Assembly (NCBI RefSeq): GCF_009870125.1
Contig: NC_046679.1
Span: 17,050,001 to 17,114,000, forward strand
Length of the DNA stretch: 64,000 nt
Source: Drosophila pseudoobscura
Lineage: Eukaryota; Arthropoda; Insecta; Diptera; Drosophilidae
Direction: 5' to 3'
This document shows, in pieces, positions 1 to 13,090 of the stretch (position 1 is the stretch's first letter; every line of letters begins with the position of its first letter). The notes under the pieces are model-generated. The model searched no databases. It saw only the letters and a list, made by a program, of their open reading frames with translations, and was not told the origin of the DNA. Made by a program: the position numbers and the translations under genes.

Positions 1-981
1 CCACAGCAAATGAAACGTGCCGATGCTGACGTGATCTCAATTTCCTTATTTCCAACATTTCTAAATCAGCAAAGGTATGAGCATGGTATATCCATATAAA
101 TCAACAGTTAAGTTACACTTTTGGCTGCGATCGATTTTAATTGGCAACAGAAAAATGCGTTTTCCAAGCGAACCTAATTAACACAGTTCCGTTCCGATCC
201 GTTCTCCGACTAAGCAAAGTCTTCTTTTGGGCACGCACACACGAGAAGCGACTTTTGGGCAACAATGTAGAATGCAAGTGCGCAATCGCGGTCTACCCTT
301 GGCTGTGCAGTGCCTATCGATTGGCCAATTAGTTGTATGGCCTAAGGCGTTGCAGGCTTTCGGAATTGAATTGGTGAGAGTGTGGCATTGTTGGGGCCTC
401 CAAGCTGAATCGAACCGAATGGCGGCGCACCGAAGAGCTAACTAAATGTATAACAATTTGCACTTTAACCGTTGGAAACCGCACTTCGCGACGTGCCCCA
501 CTGCAGTGGCGCTGGCAGTGGCAGTTGCAGTTCGTTGCCTCAGTCTTTTGTTGTGTTTTGTCTGGTGGCCAGGCCGATTTGTGGCACCGCTGCGGCTGTT
601 GATACAACATTTCCATCTGGCATTAGCTTACTTTGAGACACTTTCGGTTGGGGCCTGTGGATGTTGTTGCTTTCGATCTGATCGCCGCGACACGTCTGAG
701 CTCTGCGGTTGCCGTTTTGCGACTGCGCCACGCCTGGCAGGCGCACCGAATTTTATAAGAGTGTCTCTAAATCATACAAGAAGTCGGTCTCCAGCTCCGG
801 CTTTGGGTCTAACTTTGGCTGATGCTTTGAACTATAAAGCTCAGCTCGAATCTCTTATATTCATGGGGGGACACTGGTGCACCAATTGCTCATACGCTCC
901 GTTGGACGGCGTGAAAAATGTTTGTGGCTGGCGGCACGTCTTCCGCACATTTGCATTATGATTTGTATTTGTGATTGTTTC

Positions 982-1008
982 TGTTGCTGTTGTTGTTGTT
1001 GTTGTTGC
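982..1008. repeat. (TGT)n microsatellite
   Basis: Trinucleotide run of about nine units with one C interruption, in noncoding DNA. Confidence 0.85.
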
Positions 1009-4000
1009 TAGAGCAACTAGTTTCTGGCCGGTTGGAGTTGGTGGCAGATTGTGGTAATTCAGCTGTTAGTGGGTCCAATTAACCAATTGCTGCTCTCCTT
1101 ACAAGTTCATTATCGCCATCAGCGAAACAATGAAAACAAATAAAATATTTGATTATGTTTTTCTCGAATTTCGGGTATTTACGAGTAACTGCCGCGGTCG
1201 GCAGTTTTGTCAATGGAGGGAGAGAGAGTCCATTGTACTGCCGAAAACAGGCAGTGTCGAAAGCTATAAATTAAATGTACTCGAACGACAATTAAAATGC
1301 CGCAACCAGTTCCAAAGGCATTCTCACTTTAATTGAAGATTTATTTTATTATATTATTTTTGTTAAATTACTAATTGTAAATTGGCATCCTGCATCCAGG
1401 GGATAACTAATTGGCGAATCAAAGCTAAGATTTATGTCCCGACATTGGCCTTTTACAGACAATACAATTGTGAACGCTTACTCGTCAACAGTGTGGCACC
1501 ATTTTCCGAGCCTGAAGTCCAGAATGCAGTGCTGGATCGAGTCTCTAGTTAAATATGCCTGGACATGGCCATGTCAATTGTCTAACAACATTTACCCATT
1601 CTGTGTTCTACTTTGGGGGTTTGGAGTTTGTTCAATTCGAATCAAAAAAATAAATCAATCGAAATGTGGGCATAGTCGGTTTCCCTTTTACTTGGTTTTA
1701 TGGCTCACCTGGCGCAGGACAGGTGATCCAATGTGAGTTAGCTAACTGGAACTGGGTTTCGTAACAGCACATGGATGGGGATGGGGACACGGGCCCATTT
1801 ATGTTTGAACGATCTCGAGCAGAGGCAGAGGCAGAGGCAGGTGAAAGTCCAGCCAGCAACTTGTTTGCTCTCGATTGAAAATGGAAAGCCCGACTGGGAT
1901 TCGGATTCGGGTCCGGGCTCTTGAAAGGTTCTCTGCACAATTTTCAGCCTCCGCGGAGCTAACCCAAATACGTGAAAAGCGCCGCTAAAAGGGGGCTATG
2001 CAAAAGAGGTGACTGCAGCCGGAGAGGCAACGGCAGCGGCAGCGGCTGCGAGACAACAACGGTACGAGTATCCAAACTGGTTTGCGGCCAGAATTAGCCA
2101 AGTTAACATTAACTGTATTGCCTCGGCATTTGTTTGCATTGTGACACATGGAATTGTTTAGTTGACCAAAATATCCGCAGTTTGCATACGAAATCGGGAT
2201 GGGAATGGTGATGGGGATATAGATATACATATGGGTAGCATCATCCGATAATTGCGTTATTTGCCCGTGCATAATATGTTAGGGAGCCGGGACTCCGGAG
2301 TGTTCCGAAAAATGTTCAACCACTGCCAAGCCCCGCTGGACATTCACTTTTCTTGATTCTCTTTTTTTAATTGTTTGAATTGTGGTATTAATTTTGTTGT
2401 TTAGCTTTTGGGGAGAATATCCACATCCCACTTAATGCCAAGTTACGATCTAAATATATAATTTGTGTGTATTGTAGTACCAGTACCGGTTCTAAGCGCA
2501 GTTCAAGGCTGTGGCCACTGGCCAGTGCCATGCGATGCGATACGGTACGATTAGCCAGTGAGTGACATAACGCGCTGTCAATAGCGAAAAAGTCCATGTA
2601 ATCCTATGCCCGGCATGCCTTCTGCACTTGACCATTACGACACCCGAGACGGGCGGAAACGTAGGTGGCTGCGCCTGCCCCCGGGGCATGCCGCGCTTCA
2701 TAGATATTAGCGCTGTCAAAGGCATCACAACACATTTCCTTTCACAACAACGCCCTGGACCGGCGCTCGTTAGTCGCGTGGCCGTTTCGAAAGTAGCCGA
2801 TTTATGGAGAGAAACAAAATCTGGGAATGTCTGGGGTCTGCTCTATATGACTCGGCGACGATGAACACTTGAAGATTAATAGCCACATCGTCGCATGTTG
2901 GCTCGAATCTTTGTCTGCATCCGAAGTATCAGATACTCGTATCTCCTCTCATTTCTGCCATTACGAAATGAACTTTAATTATGTTTCGGCCTCACGTCAC
3001 CAAGCATTCGCCACATGCCTTGTCATCGACACTGTCCAATTGCTTCATTTGTGCATTCTGCTCGCACAAATGTGGGCTCAATTAAGTAATTGCGAATCCG
3101 AGTGCTCATAGCTGGTGCTGGTGCTGTGGCCGAAGCTGGTGCTGAAGCCTGTTGACAGTTTCATTACCAGCTTTGGCAGTGGCAGTGTGGACAAGGTCTT
3201 GATGAATTCGGTAAATATTTCTGGCATTTTGGCTGGGACCTTAGGTGTTAACCATTCTTCTAAGTGCCGTATTCGGCCGCCGAAATATCAATCAACTAAT
3301 ATCGATGCTGGCTCTAAGCGCTTTTAATGGGCCTCCTTAAGTGCTCGGCTTTGGTTTCTATAAATGCAGACCATTAAACCAATTAAAGCTGTGTGGCTGA
3401 AGGCTCCACCTCCGCAGAAGGTGTGCCAACAGCCGGTTTCCCACCACAAGCATCGGACACCCAGACAGCCAGACACCCAGACAGCCAGACAGCCACAGCC
3501 TCGGCAACAATGGCCAACATTAAGCGCCTTGTGGCGCATACTTTCATTTCCAGCCGATTGCGGATACCCATGCCCGTACCCTCCAGATGATCAGTATCTG
3601 TATCCTCCAATGCACGTAGTATCCAACGAAATCTAGCCACGGCTGCGGTTGGGGAGTTATTATTCGACTCAATAAATCAATCTACTTATAAGTCGAGAAT
3701 ATGTAGCCATTACAGTAGCCACTAGTTAGCCATACCCCATATACATATATGTATATCGTACATAGTACTACTCTACTCTACCGATACCCCTATGGATTTC
3801 TATTCTCTTGACGAAGGTCAGCACCGCGCAAAAAGTCCCTCGGCTGCCTCTGGCCACACTCCGCGGGCCATGAAAGCGAGCGGAGCCCACTCGGAGCCGG
3901 GCCGGGTGGAGCAGAGAGGGTGAGACGTGGTGCATTAGACATGCATGTTGGCTTTGTCTTTGAACGTCAAGCTAATAAATTGGTCGAAATTCATGGATAT

Positions 4001-5744
4001 GGCATATCGAAACACGAATACCTTTTTAAGTGAGTCACAGAACGGATTTAGGCAAAAAATATAATTGTTAGGTTAACTTGCGATTGATTTGAGGTTTTAT
4101 CAAAATATTGTTGGTAAATGAAAATAGATTTTCATTAGATATGTATATGTGTACATATGGGTCATAGCCTCAAGGGATCATTATTTGTTGCTGTGGAGTG
4201 CCTCCAATTGAACTTTCATAAGCTTTATGATATGGCAAGAGATTGCGAAACGTGTGCTTGTGGTACTTAAGAGTATGGAACTTAATGAATTGTCTATATT
4301 GCCAAAAGTCCAAACTCATTATCAAATGCGAGTATTAAAAGCCACAGTTTGACTGTAGGCACACGAGTATTTCAACAAATTAGCATACCGACTAAGCAAG
4401 TGATTTTGAATATAAAATATGATATTTAAGAATAGAAGGGAGAACCAAGTGGCGACAAAAACAATGTGCAATTTATATGACTCGATTGGTAGTTATTTGT
4501 ATCTGAATGGATTCGAAATACTTAGCATATTCCACATACATATTTGGTAGCTCATGATCACGCAACGCCAAACGGTCTAAACTTTTACGACCAGCAACCA
4601 GTCGACTTGGGTAATTGTTTGATTGGAAAATTCATCAATGAAAAATAGTACACACTTGTGACGACAATGTAAACGGAATCGAATCTTGATTAAACCAAAT
4701 GCAAACAAGATAGTTAAATTAAGAAGTTAATTGTTGGCACTTCTCACTTGTTGATTTATGTTAATGCTGCATTTATGGATGTCGGAAAAAGGCAGCGAGA
4801 GACTTGACAGCTTTGCGAGCATTATTTATGGCCAATCTCCCACTGAGGTGTATGTAAATTGTCCGATTTACGATGATGTAAGATTGGAAAAAAAAGTGCG
4901 TTTATGATATATGTATGTATGTTAGTCGCACCAAAAATAATATACAATAAAAGTGGAGCAATTTGCTAGATTGAAAATCTGCAGCAGGTACAAACCTGTG
5001 GCGACTGATTTTTGGATTGCTACTTCTCGAGCACACGCGCTTGATTCAATTTGAGTATTTTTTGTTCGATTTCCTTTCGATGCAGCATTATTTATTACTC
5101 GAAAATGTCAGGCCTCGTTGTTCCCGCTGCTTCGTGTTTGTCCGCTGTTAGCGTGGCTTCAACTTTAATGTCAGCCAGACAACAGAAAAGTCTGCCCTGG
5201 CCATGGGAATGAATGGCCCCGCCGCACTGAAGGCGCATTGGAGTTGATCGGGGCCCTGTCGGGGGTAAAAGTACAGACGGAAAAAACGGTACGATACGAG
5301 TATTTATGAAAAATAACTCCACAGCAACAATCTTCTTTGATTTTATTAATATTTGTATCATTACACGAGTTTTTATTTCTAGATTTATTTTCTAATATAT
5401 TTATCGTAACTTGGCCCTCACCCGCACACTGAAAAAACGGATTTTGTCAGTTACCTTGTAAAAATCCCAAGTTTTTTCTGAGTGTAGTTATAGTTGCATA
5501 TTCGGGGAGATTGAAGATAAAGCCTGTCGCAATTCACGTGGAGCGTCAGATCCTATGACGGGCCATAAAAGGCGCGACGCACCGGTAACGGGCACTAAAC
5601 AAACAACCCGAGCCGAATGGGAGAAATACGAGTACACACATTTTATGTTGTTGGGATTGTGGGGCCGAATCAAAGATTGAAAATTAACATAATTGGAGTT
5701 TAATGACAGTGGGCTCTGTGGGCTCCCTCGAGACACGGTTGCCG

Positions 5745-5780
5745 TTTTAATGGGCGTGTACGGGGCGTGGCCGCTCAGTT
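5745..5780 (+). promoter_or_regulatory. possible core promoter of the Ir gene
   Basis: A TTTTAA box at 5745-5750 lies about 30 nt before an initiator-like TCAGTT at 5775-5780, and the start codon follows at 5790. If used, the leader would be only about 13 nt, which is unusually short. A promoter further upstream with a longer leader is equally possible. Confidence 0.25.
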
Positions 5781-5789
5781 TTCTGTGGC

Positions 5790-8656
5790 ATGTCCGGACT
5801 AGAGCTACGCATATCAGGGCGCTCCGTTTGGGCGGCGACCTTGCTGCTCCACTTCTTGCTGCTGGCTTCAGGTGTTGATGGTTTTGGCCTGAATCTGATG
5901 ATGGTTCCCAACAACGACCAGTCACAGGGAACCTGCATCCTAGCCCTGCTCCGAAAGTACTTCGACTCCGGGGACGGTCTCTCCGGCTCGGTGCTGTGTA
6001 TCAGCCGCAACTACCAGCTGCACAATGTTCAGGAGCGGCTGCTCAGTGGCATGAACTTGTATGACGGATATCCCTGGACCCTGCTGGTCACGAATCCCAG
6101 GGAGGGGTCCCCATCCTCTGAATTCGTGATGCACGAGAAGCCGCAGTGCTATTTCCTGATTGTGGAGAATCTCGAGGACGAGGATCTGGACGAGGTGTTT
6201 GACTACTGGAAGGGCATGCTGAACTGGAATCCACTCGCGCAGTTCGTGGTCTACCTGGCCGCGGTGGAGGAGACGGACGAGGAGATGACAGACCTGATGG
6301 TGGAGCTGCTTCTCACGTTCATGAACAAGAAAATCTTTAACGTGAACGTGATTGGGCAGAGCGAGGAGAACGAGTTCTACTACGGCAAGAGCGTCTTTCC
6401 CTATCATCCGGACAACAATTGCGGAAACCGAGTAATAGCCGTGGAGCTGCTCGATGCCTGCGACTATCCGAGTGACAACCGAGACGATAACGATGGGGAC
6501 GATGACTATGAGGAAGAAGACGATAGTGAAAGCGAAAACGAAAACGAAGAGGATGTTGAAATTGAAGAAAATGGGGGAGAAGAAGCTACCGACATTACAG
6601 GAGAAAGTCAAGAAGGGGCTAATGAAGATGTAAAAGATGAATCTAGAGAGGATGAAAAACAAGAAGATAATAGTGAAACACCATCCCCCCATCTTTACGG
6701 GGAGATGGAAGAAAATACAGCAAATAATGATGAAGAGAACGATACTCGTAATAAAGAAATGGAATACGAAGGAAACGATTCAGATCTCTACTTAGAATCT
6801 AATGATAACTTGATTGGCAACAAAGGTCTTCTAAGAAGAATGTATGAGTACGCTGATCAATCAGCGGAGAATAAAGCTCAGTCCAAAGAGGGTAGCAATG
6901 ATTTTCATTACGATCTGTCAACAGAGGTCCAATCTGGACATGGAGATCAATTTGATCGATCGACGGAAGGTCCCAAGGCAGATGAGAGTGGCAATGAAGA
7001 TCCACCTGCTAAATCAACTGAGAGTAATAATGAGGACCCATCTGGTCAAACAACGGACAGTAACAATCAATCGGAAGATCAATCAGAGAATTCAACTGAG
7101 AGTGAAGAGCTGCACAGGTCTCCCAATGTCACAACCAAATTAGAGGCTACCATCGAAGAGTTCTTTCGAGCAAAGTTTGAGGATAAGTTTCCACGCGACC
7201 TGAGCGGATGTCCGCTGACGGCCGCCTTTCGGCCCTGGGAGCCCTACATCTTCCGCAGCGGCGAGGAGCCTGTAGAGGACTACTACTACGGCACACAGGG
7301 AGACGACGACTATAATGAGACAACTAGCTATGGGGATTCAGGAGATGAAAGCTACGCGGATGTAGAAGCAGCGGACACCACCGGCATCCTGGAAGCAGAC
7401 GGCGGGGCGGATGGGTCCAAGTCCCAGCTCAGTGGAATTGAGTACCAGATGGTGCAGACCATTGCGGAGCGCTTAAATGTACACATTGAAATGCAGGCGG
7501 AGAACAGCAACCTATACCATCTGTTCCAGCAGCTAATCGACGGGTAAGCGGAGTCCCATTCCAATAAACCCCATCCCACACAAACACACACTTATCTTTC
7601 AGCGAAATCGAGATGATTGTGGGTGGCATCGATGAGGACCCCAGCATTAGCCAGTTTGTGTCCAGCTCCATTCCTTACCACCAGGACGACCTCACCTGGT
7701 GCGTGGCACGGGCCAAGCGCAAGCACGGGTTCTTCAACTTCGTGGCCAACTTTAATGCGGACACAGGCTTCCTGCTCCTGCTCTTCATTGTCACCTGCTC
7801 CTTCATGGTGCTGATGGCGCAGCGCGTCACTGGCTTCCGCCTACGGAATCTCAATAATTATTTCGCCATTTGCCTGCGGATGCTGGGGATTCTCTTGACC
7901 CAGGCCATGCCCGCCCAGACGCTTTCGTTGGTTCTGAGGCAGCTCTTTGCGCTGTCCTTTCTGATGGGCTTCTTCTTCAGCAACACCTATCAGAGCTTCC
8001 TGATAAGCACGCTCACCACTCCGCGCAGCTCGCATCAGATCCAGTCTCTGGAGGAGATCTACAGCCATCGCATGACCATCATGGGCAGCTCAGAGAATGT
8101 TCGCCATCTGAACAAGGATGGAGAGGTGATTCATATCGGCAGTACCTCAGTATATCAGAGTTAGCTTATCCTTCCCTTTCCCTTGCAGATCTTCAAGTAT
8201 ATTCGTGAAAAGTTCCAGATGTGCTACAATATCGTGGACTGCCTCAATGATGCTGCAAACAATGAACATATCGCCGTGGCTGTCTCCCGGCAGCACTCCT
8301 TCTACAATCCACGCATCCAGCGGGATCGCCTCTTCTGCTTCGACCGCCGGGAGTCCCTCTACGTCTACTTGGTCACCATGCTGCTTCCCAAGAAGTACCA
8401 TTTACTGCACCAGATCAATCCGGTCATCCAGCACATCATCGAGTCGGGCCACATGCAGAAGTGGGCCCGCGATCTGGACAGGAGGCGCATGATCCACGAG
8501 GAGATCAACCGCGTACGTGAGGATCCCTTCAAGGCACTGACTCTGGCTCAGTTCCATGGGGCGTTCGCCTTCTCCAGTGGCCTACTGCTGATCTCCTTCA
8601 GCGTCTTTCTCATGGAATGGGCATTCGTGAAGTGTTATTATAGAGCTCGTCGATGA
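5790..8656 (+). CDS. Ir87a: ionotropic receptor (variant glutamate receptor family), probably Ir87a
   Basis: Predicted ligand-gated cation channel of the divergent ionotropic receptor (IR) family, a chemosensory membrane protein. I join three exons: 5790-7543, 7603-8125 and 8189-8656 (GT-AG introns of 59 and 63 nt). The phases match and give 914 aa. The start is followed by a signal peptide (about residues 1-31, hydrophobic core LLLHFLLLASG). Residues about 32-228 form an N-terminal domain. Residues about 229-445 are a D/E/N/S-rich low-complexity insertion. Ligand-binding lobe S1 begins near residue 470 (FRPWEPYIF) and is itself interrupted by an acidic, tyrosine-containing loop. TM1 lies near 641-660, the pore and second membrane segment near 692-720, and TM3 near 887-907, followed by a short basic tail. 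The intron positions and the Act87E neighbour fit Ir87a. The family call is firm. The exact symbol rests on gene neighbourhood and is less certain. Confidence 0.85.
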
Positions 8657-9056
8657 ATCTACGCACGGGACGGTTATTTAATTTTTAGGACACATTTTTG
8701 AATACCCATCAATACATTCAAAAACATATTATTGGTTCTTCACAGCGACAAATAGCTGAAATAGTGAGTTCAGAATCTAAGTCAATGAATCCCAATAATA
8801 CCATAAATAGAACCATTGCAACCATCAGTGACTCCAATTAGCACGCACACCAATGTATATCCTGTGGAAAAAAATTCAATCATACAATTTAATTAATTAA
8901 TTGCAAACTAAACATTAAAATCGTTGAGCTCCTGCCCGAAGAAATTCATAAATATATATATTAATATTTTCTTGGCACATTATTCGATTTAAAAATACGA
9001 AAATTGCAATACACCGTGGAATGCACGGCTGCGTCGCTATAGCCGTAGTCGTAGCC

Positions 9057-9093
9057 GTTGTTGTTGTTGTTGTTGTTGTTGCTGTTGCTGTTG
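9057..9093. repeat. (TTG)n / TTGCTG microsatellite
   Basis: Trinucleotide run with C interruptions. It is followed at 9250-9272 by a (TGC)n run, both in noncoding DNA. Confidence 0.8.
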
Positions 9094-9249
9094 CCGTAGC
9101 CGTTGCGGCTGCTTGTCAAGAAAGCGGACAGGCGCGCACGCCGCCAACGTCAAGCTGTCGTCGGCATTCGCCTCCGTCGCTTTGCGCATCCTTAAAAGGT
9201 GGTGGTCTATGTACAGCCTGGTGCCTCCGCTGGTGCCTGGCCTCCGCCG

Positions 9250-9272
9250 TTGCTGCTGCTGCTGCTGCTGCT
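9250..9272. repeat. (TGC)n microsatellite
   Basis: Seven to eight perfect TGC units in noncoding DNA. Confidence 0.8.
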
Positions 9273-11203
9273 GGCTGGTACGAGTATATGTGCTTTTCAT
9301 ACATTTTTATAAATAATATTTTTAGGCAGAACATTTGTTGCAGTATTTTCAAATTGGCAGCTTTTTGTTGTTGCTGGCCAACACAATTCAATCAGCTGCT
9401 AGCCAGCCAATGTAGGCCGAACAAATTCCAATACACACAAGCGATAACATAGATACTGGTGCTTCCACATATGTACATACATATGTATGTATACTCGTAC
9501 CAGCATTCGTTGTGGTTGGGTGAATGAAAGACACGTTAATGGTATTCAACAAGGCGTTGTAAATATGTAGATGACACCGAGCTGATAAGATGAATCAGCG
9601 AGTGAATGAAAATAAAATACGAGTATGAGTATTACGGTATTCGGGACGGGAAATACTAAGATAGACAAAATATTCGATTTGATATAGCATTAACGCAAAC
9701 ACTAAGGGAAATAAAGTCTATTACAATTTGTAAGAACTTTGATTCAGAAAGGTCTTAAAAATTATACATCGTTTGGTTGACATTTTAAGTTTTTTTTGGA
9801 TCTATATAATATTAGTTGGGTGCTACTTTAAGTCCCTTAAAAATCAGATACTACCCATAGTACATGAATGTAGAAATGAAAGATAGAAAATTGTTGATAA
9901 ATATGTAGTCAAGCGAGGTAACTAGACAGGTAGACCAGACATAGAACAAGATTGACACCCCGAATCCGGGGTAAGAATTACATATACGATTGTGAAAAAT
10001 ATTCAGAGAAACAAATGTTATTTTCTTTCCTCTATTATCTTATTGTATTGCATTATCTTATCTTTCTTCTATTATCTTATTGTATATAAATTGATTCAAT
10101 ATAATATAACCCAGTGTAACCTGCAATTCCATTCATTAGGCAACATATTGTAGGGTATTCAAATGTCAGCACAATTGAGCAGGTTGTTCCTTACCTGCGA
10201 TAACTGGCCAATCGCATACTTTTCTATATTTAAATTAAAATTTAAAATATATAATTCTCTTGAGTTTTCCTCTGAAAATAGAATTCCATACTCTAGATAC
10301 GTTTCTGCGCGTAAGCGTCAAAGAAGCTCATGCAAAAACGTGAGAGCGCACGATTTGTATTTTTATTTTCCTTCTTTTTCTTTCGTTTCGTTTCGTTTCT
10401 TTTCCGAATTCCATTTCACACAGTTTTCCACCCACACGCACGCATTTTAAGAGAATTGGGTAAACAACAAATGCCTTTGTTATTTCTTGTATTTTTGAAT
10501 ATTCCATGAGTACCATATAAGTCAATTAAAGATTTGATCATTAACTGAATGGATTTTAATGATGTTTATAATTAATGGCGATAAATGGGGGACGGCCAAG
10601 AGACATATGTATTCAAGAAATATTAATGGGGAAATAGGTTGAAGCATATTTAATTGATTTCCGTTTGACGAACACAAACTTGCAAATCTATAAATGCACT
10701 GCACGCTCTATTACAAATGTTCGACTTGTGTTTATGGGGTCCAAATCCCTAACCACCCACACCCAGCGCCACAAATTACGGCTGGGAGAATGTTGTACGA
10801 ATATATGCATGTACTTAATTCACAGAGATTTTTGGTTTCTGGTTTTGTTTTGAGATTCGTATTTTTCTAATTACGAGTGCGTTCTCATCGCCGAGAGATT
10901 TCCATCCCAACCATGTATGGATTGGACCAACGTGCAAATGTTGATTAAAAATTAGACAAAACAAAAACGAACACACATACAGATACAGATACAGATCTAC
11001 TCTACGAACAGCTATAGATACAGAGATACGCCTACGATGGGAATGCTGGGGCTCTGATCCGGAGGATGTGTCCCTGTATTTGTATCTGTCCATCTGTGTA
11101 GCCCATGTAGTATCTGTGGGTGAGCCAGCAGCGACTGCGGCTGTCTCTGCCTCTCGGAATTATGAACGAACCGAACCGAAATCCAAAAACAAACGAAAAC
11201 AAA

Positions 11204-11213
11204 TTATTTTTAA
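11204..11213 (+). promoter_or_regulatory. MEF2-type site upstream of Act87E
   Basis: TTATTTTTAA is a perfect match to the MEF2 consensus YTAWWWWTAR. It lies about 170 nt before the actin TATA box, the distance expected for a muscle-gene enhancer element. A single short AT-rich match can also arise by chance. Confidence 0.4.
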
Positions 11214-11385
11214 AGAAATTCAAAATTTCCCCCTCGGCGAAATGTGCATCCATGCCATGTGCTGCATATGTATGTCTGAGAGTGCTCGTACGAGTATCTG
11301 TGTGTGCCTCCCTGTGCGCGTGTGTTGGTGTGTGAGTGTGGGCTTGCGTGTGGAATATCTGCTCGACTGAGGGTCGCTCGAATGG

Positions 11386-11424
11386 TATAAATATTAGCGC
11401 ATCTCGGTCCAGCGGCCACTCGCA
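11386..11424 (+). promoter_or_regulatory. core promoter of Act87E (TATA box plus start region)
   Basis: A perfect TATAAATA lies at 11386-11393. Start-site candidates follow about 30-38 nt later, within the CCACTCGCAGTT stretch. TATA-driven initiation is typical of fly muscle actin genes. The exact start base cannot be fixed by eye. Confidence 0.75.
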
Positions 11425-11476
11425 GTTCTACAGCGAAAGTGTTGATTTAGGTTTCTAGTTGTCTTTTCCTTTGACG

Positions 11477-12750
<1,274 letters not shown>

Positions 12751-12751
<1 letters not shown>

Positions 12752-12769
12752 GCAGCAGCAGCAGCAGCA
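12751..12769 (+). repeat. (AGC)n run in the Act87E 3' UTR
   Basis: About six AGC units begin at the last base of the stop codon, so length changes here would not alter the protein. Confidence 0.85.
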
Positions 12770-13064
12770 ACACCAGCCACAACCTCCACCACCCACACCA
12801 CACTACACACCAACACGAACACACAATAATACAGCAACAACGAGAGCAGGATGGCGTCGGCCAGCCGGCGCCTAGGACTCGTAGATGATTAATTTTAAGT
12901 CGCACCTCTTGCTGCCCCGCCATCCAACCAGACGGACAAAACAACCAAAGAAATTGAACCATCATGATATGTATTATACTTATATTAATATTTATTGGAA
13001 GTGTCGCACAAGCCGATGAGGAGAAGTTCAGGAGAATCAAGAATGCAAAATTTACAGTTTAAAA

Positions 13065-13070
13065 AATAAA
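13065..13070 (+). terminator. poly(A) signal of Act87E
   Basis: AATAAA about 315 nt after the stop codon. The 3' UTR is therefore about 340 nt long. Confidence 0.65.
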
Positions 13071-13090
13071 TTATACAAGTAGAATCCACT

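Larger units (their letters stand above)
1..5789. other. intergenic DNA, no gene recognised
   Basis: I see no open frame here with protein-like composition, no splice-consistent exon chain and no tRNA-like fold. The stretch holds short repeats (a TGT run at 982-1008 and ATAC/GTAT palindromic runs near 3739-3757) and copies of the dispersed octamer TACGAGTA. The part from about 4,000 to 5,100 is markedly AT-rich. It may contain regulatory DNA for the receptor gene that begins at 5790. Confidence 0.6.
8657..11385. other. AT-rich intergenic spacer
   Basis: This holds the 3' UTR of the Ir gene (no close AATAAA; ATTAAA at 8914-8919 is a candidate poly(A) signal) and then upstream DNA of Act87E. 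Microsatellites lie at 9057-9093 and 9250-9272. No convincing ORF is present. The DNA close to the actin TATA box probably carries muscle enhancers, including the MEF2-like site listed separately. Confidence 0.6.

Noticed and set aside
446..961. 171-aa frame in the first kilobase
   Set aside because: Cys/Arg/Trp-rich mixture without domain pattern, splice sites or coding-like codon use. A chance frame.
5940..6692. 250-aa antisense frame over the Ir acidic region
   Set aside because: GA-rich acidic codons read backwards as Phe/Ile/Val, giving an artificial hydrophobic frame.
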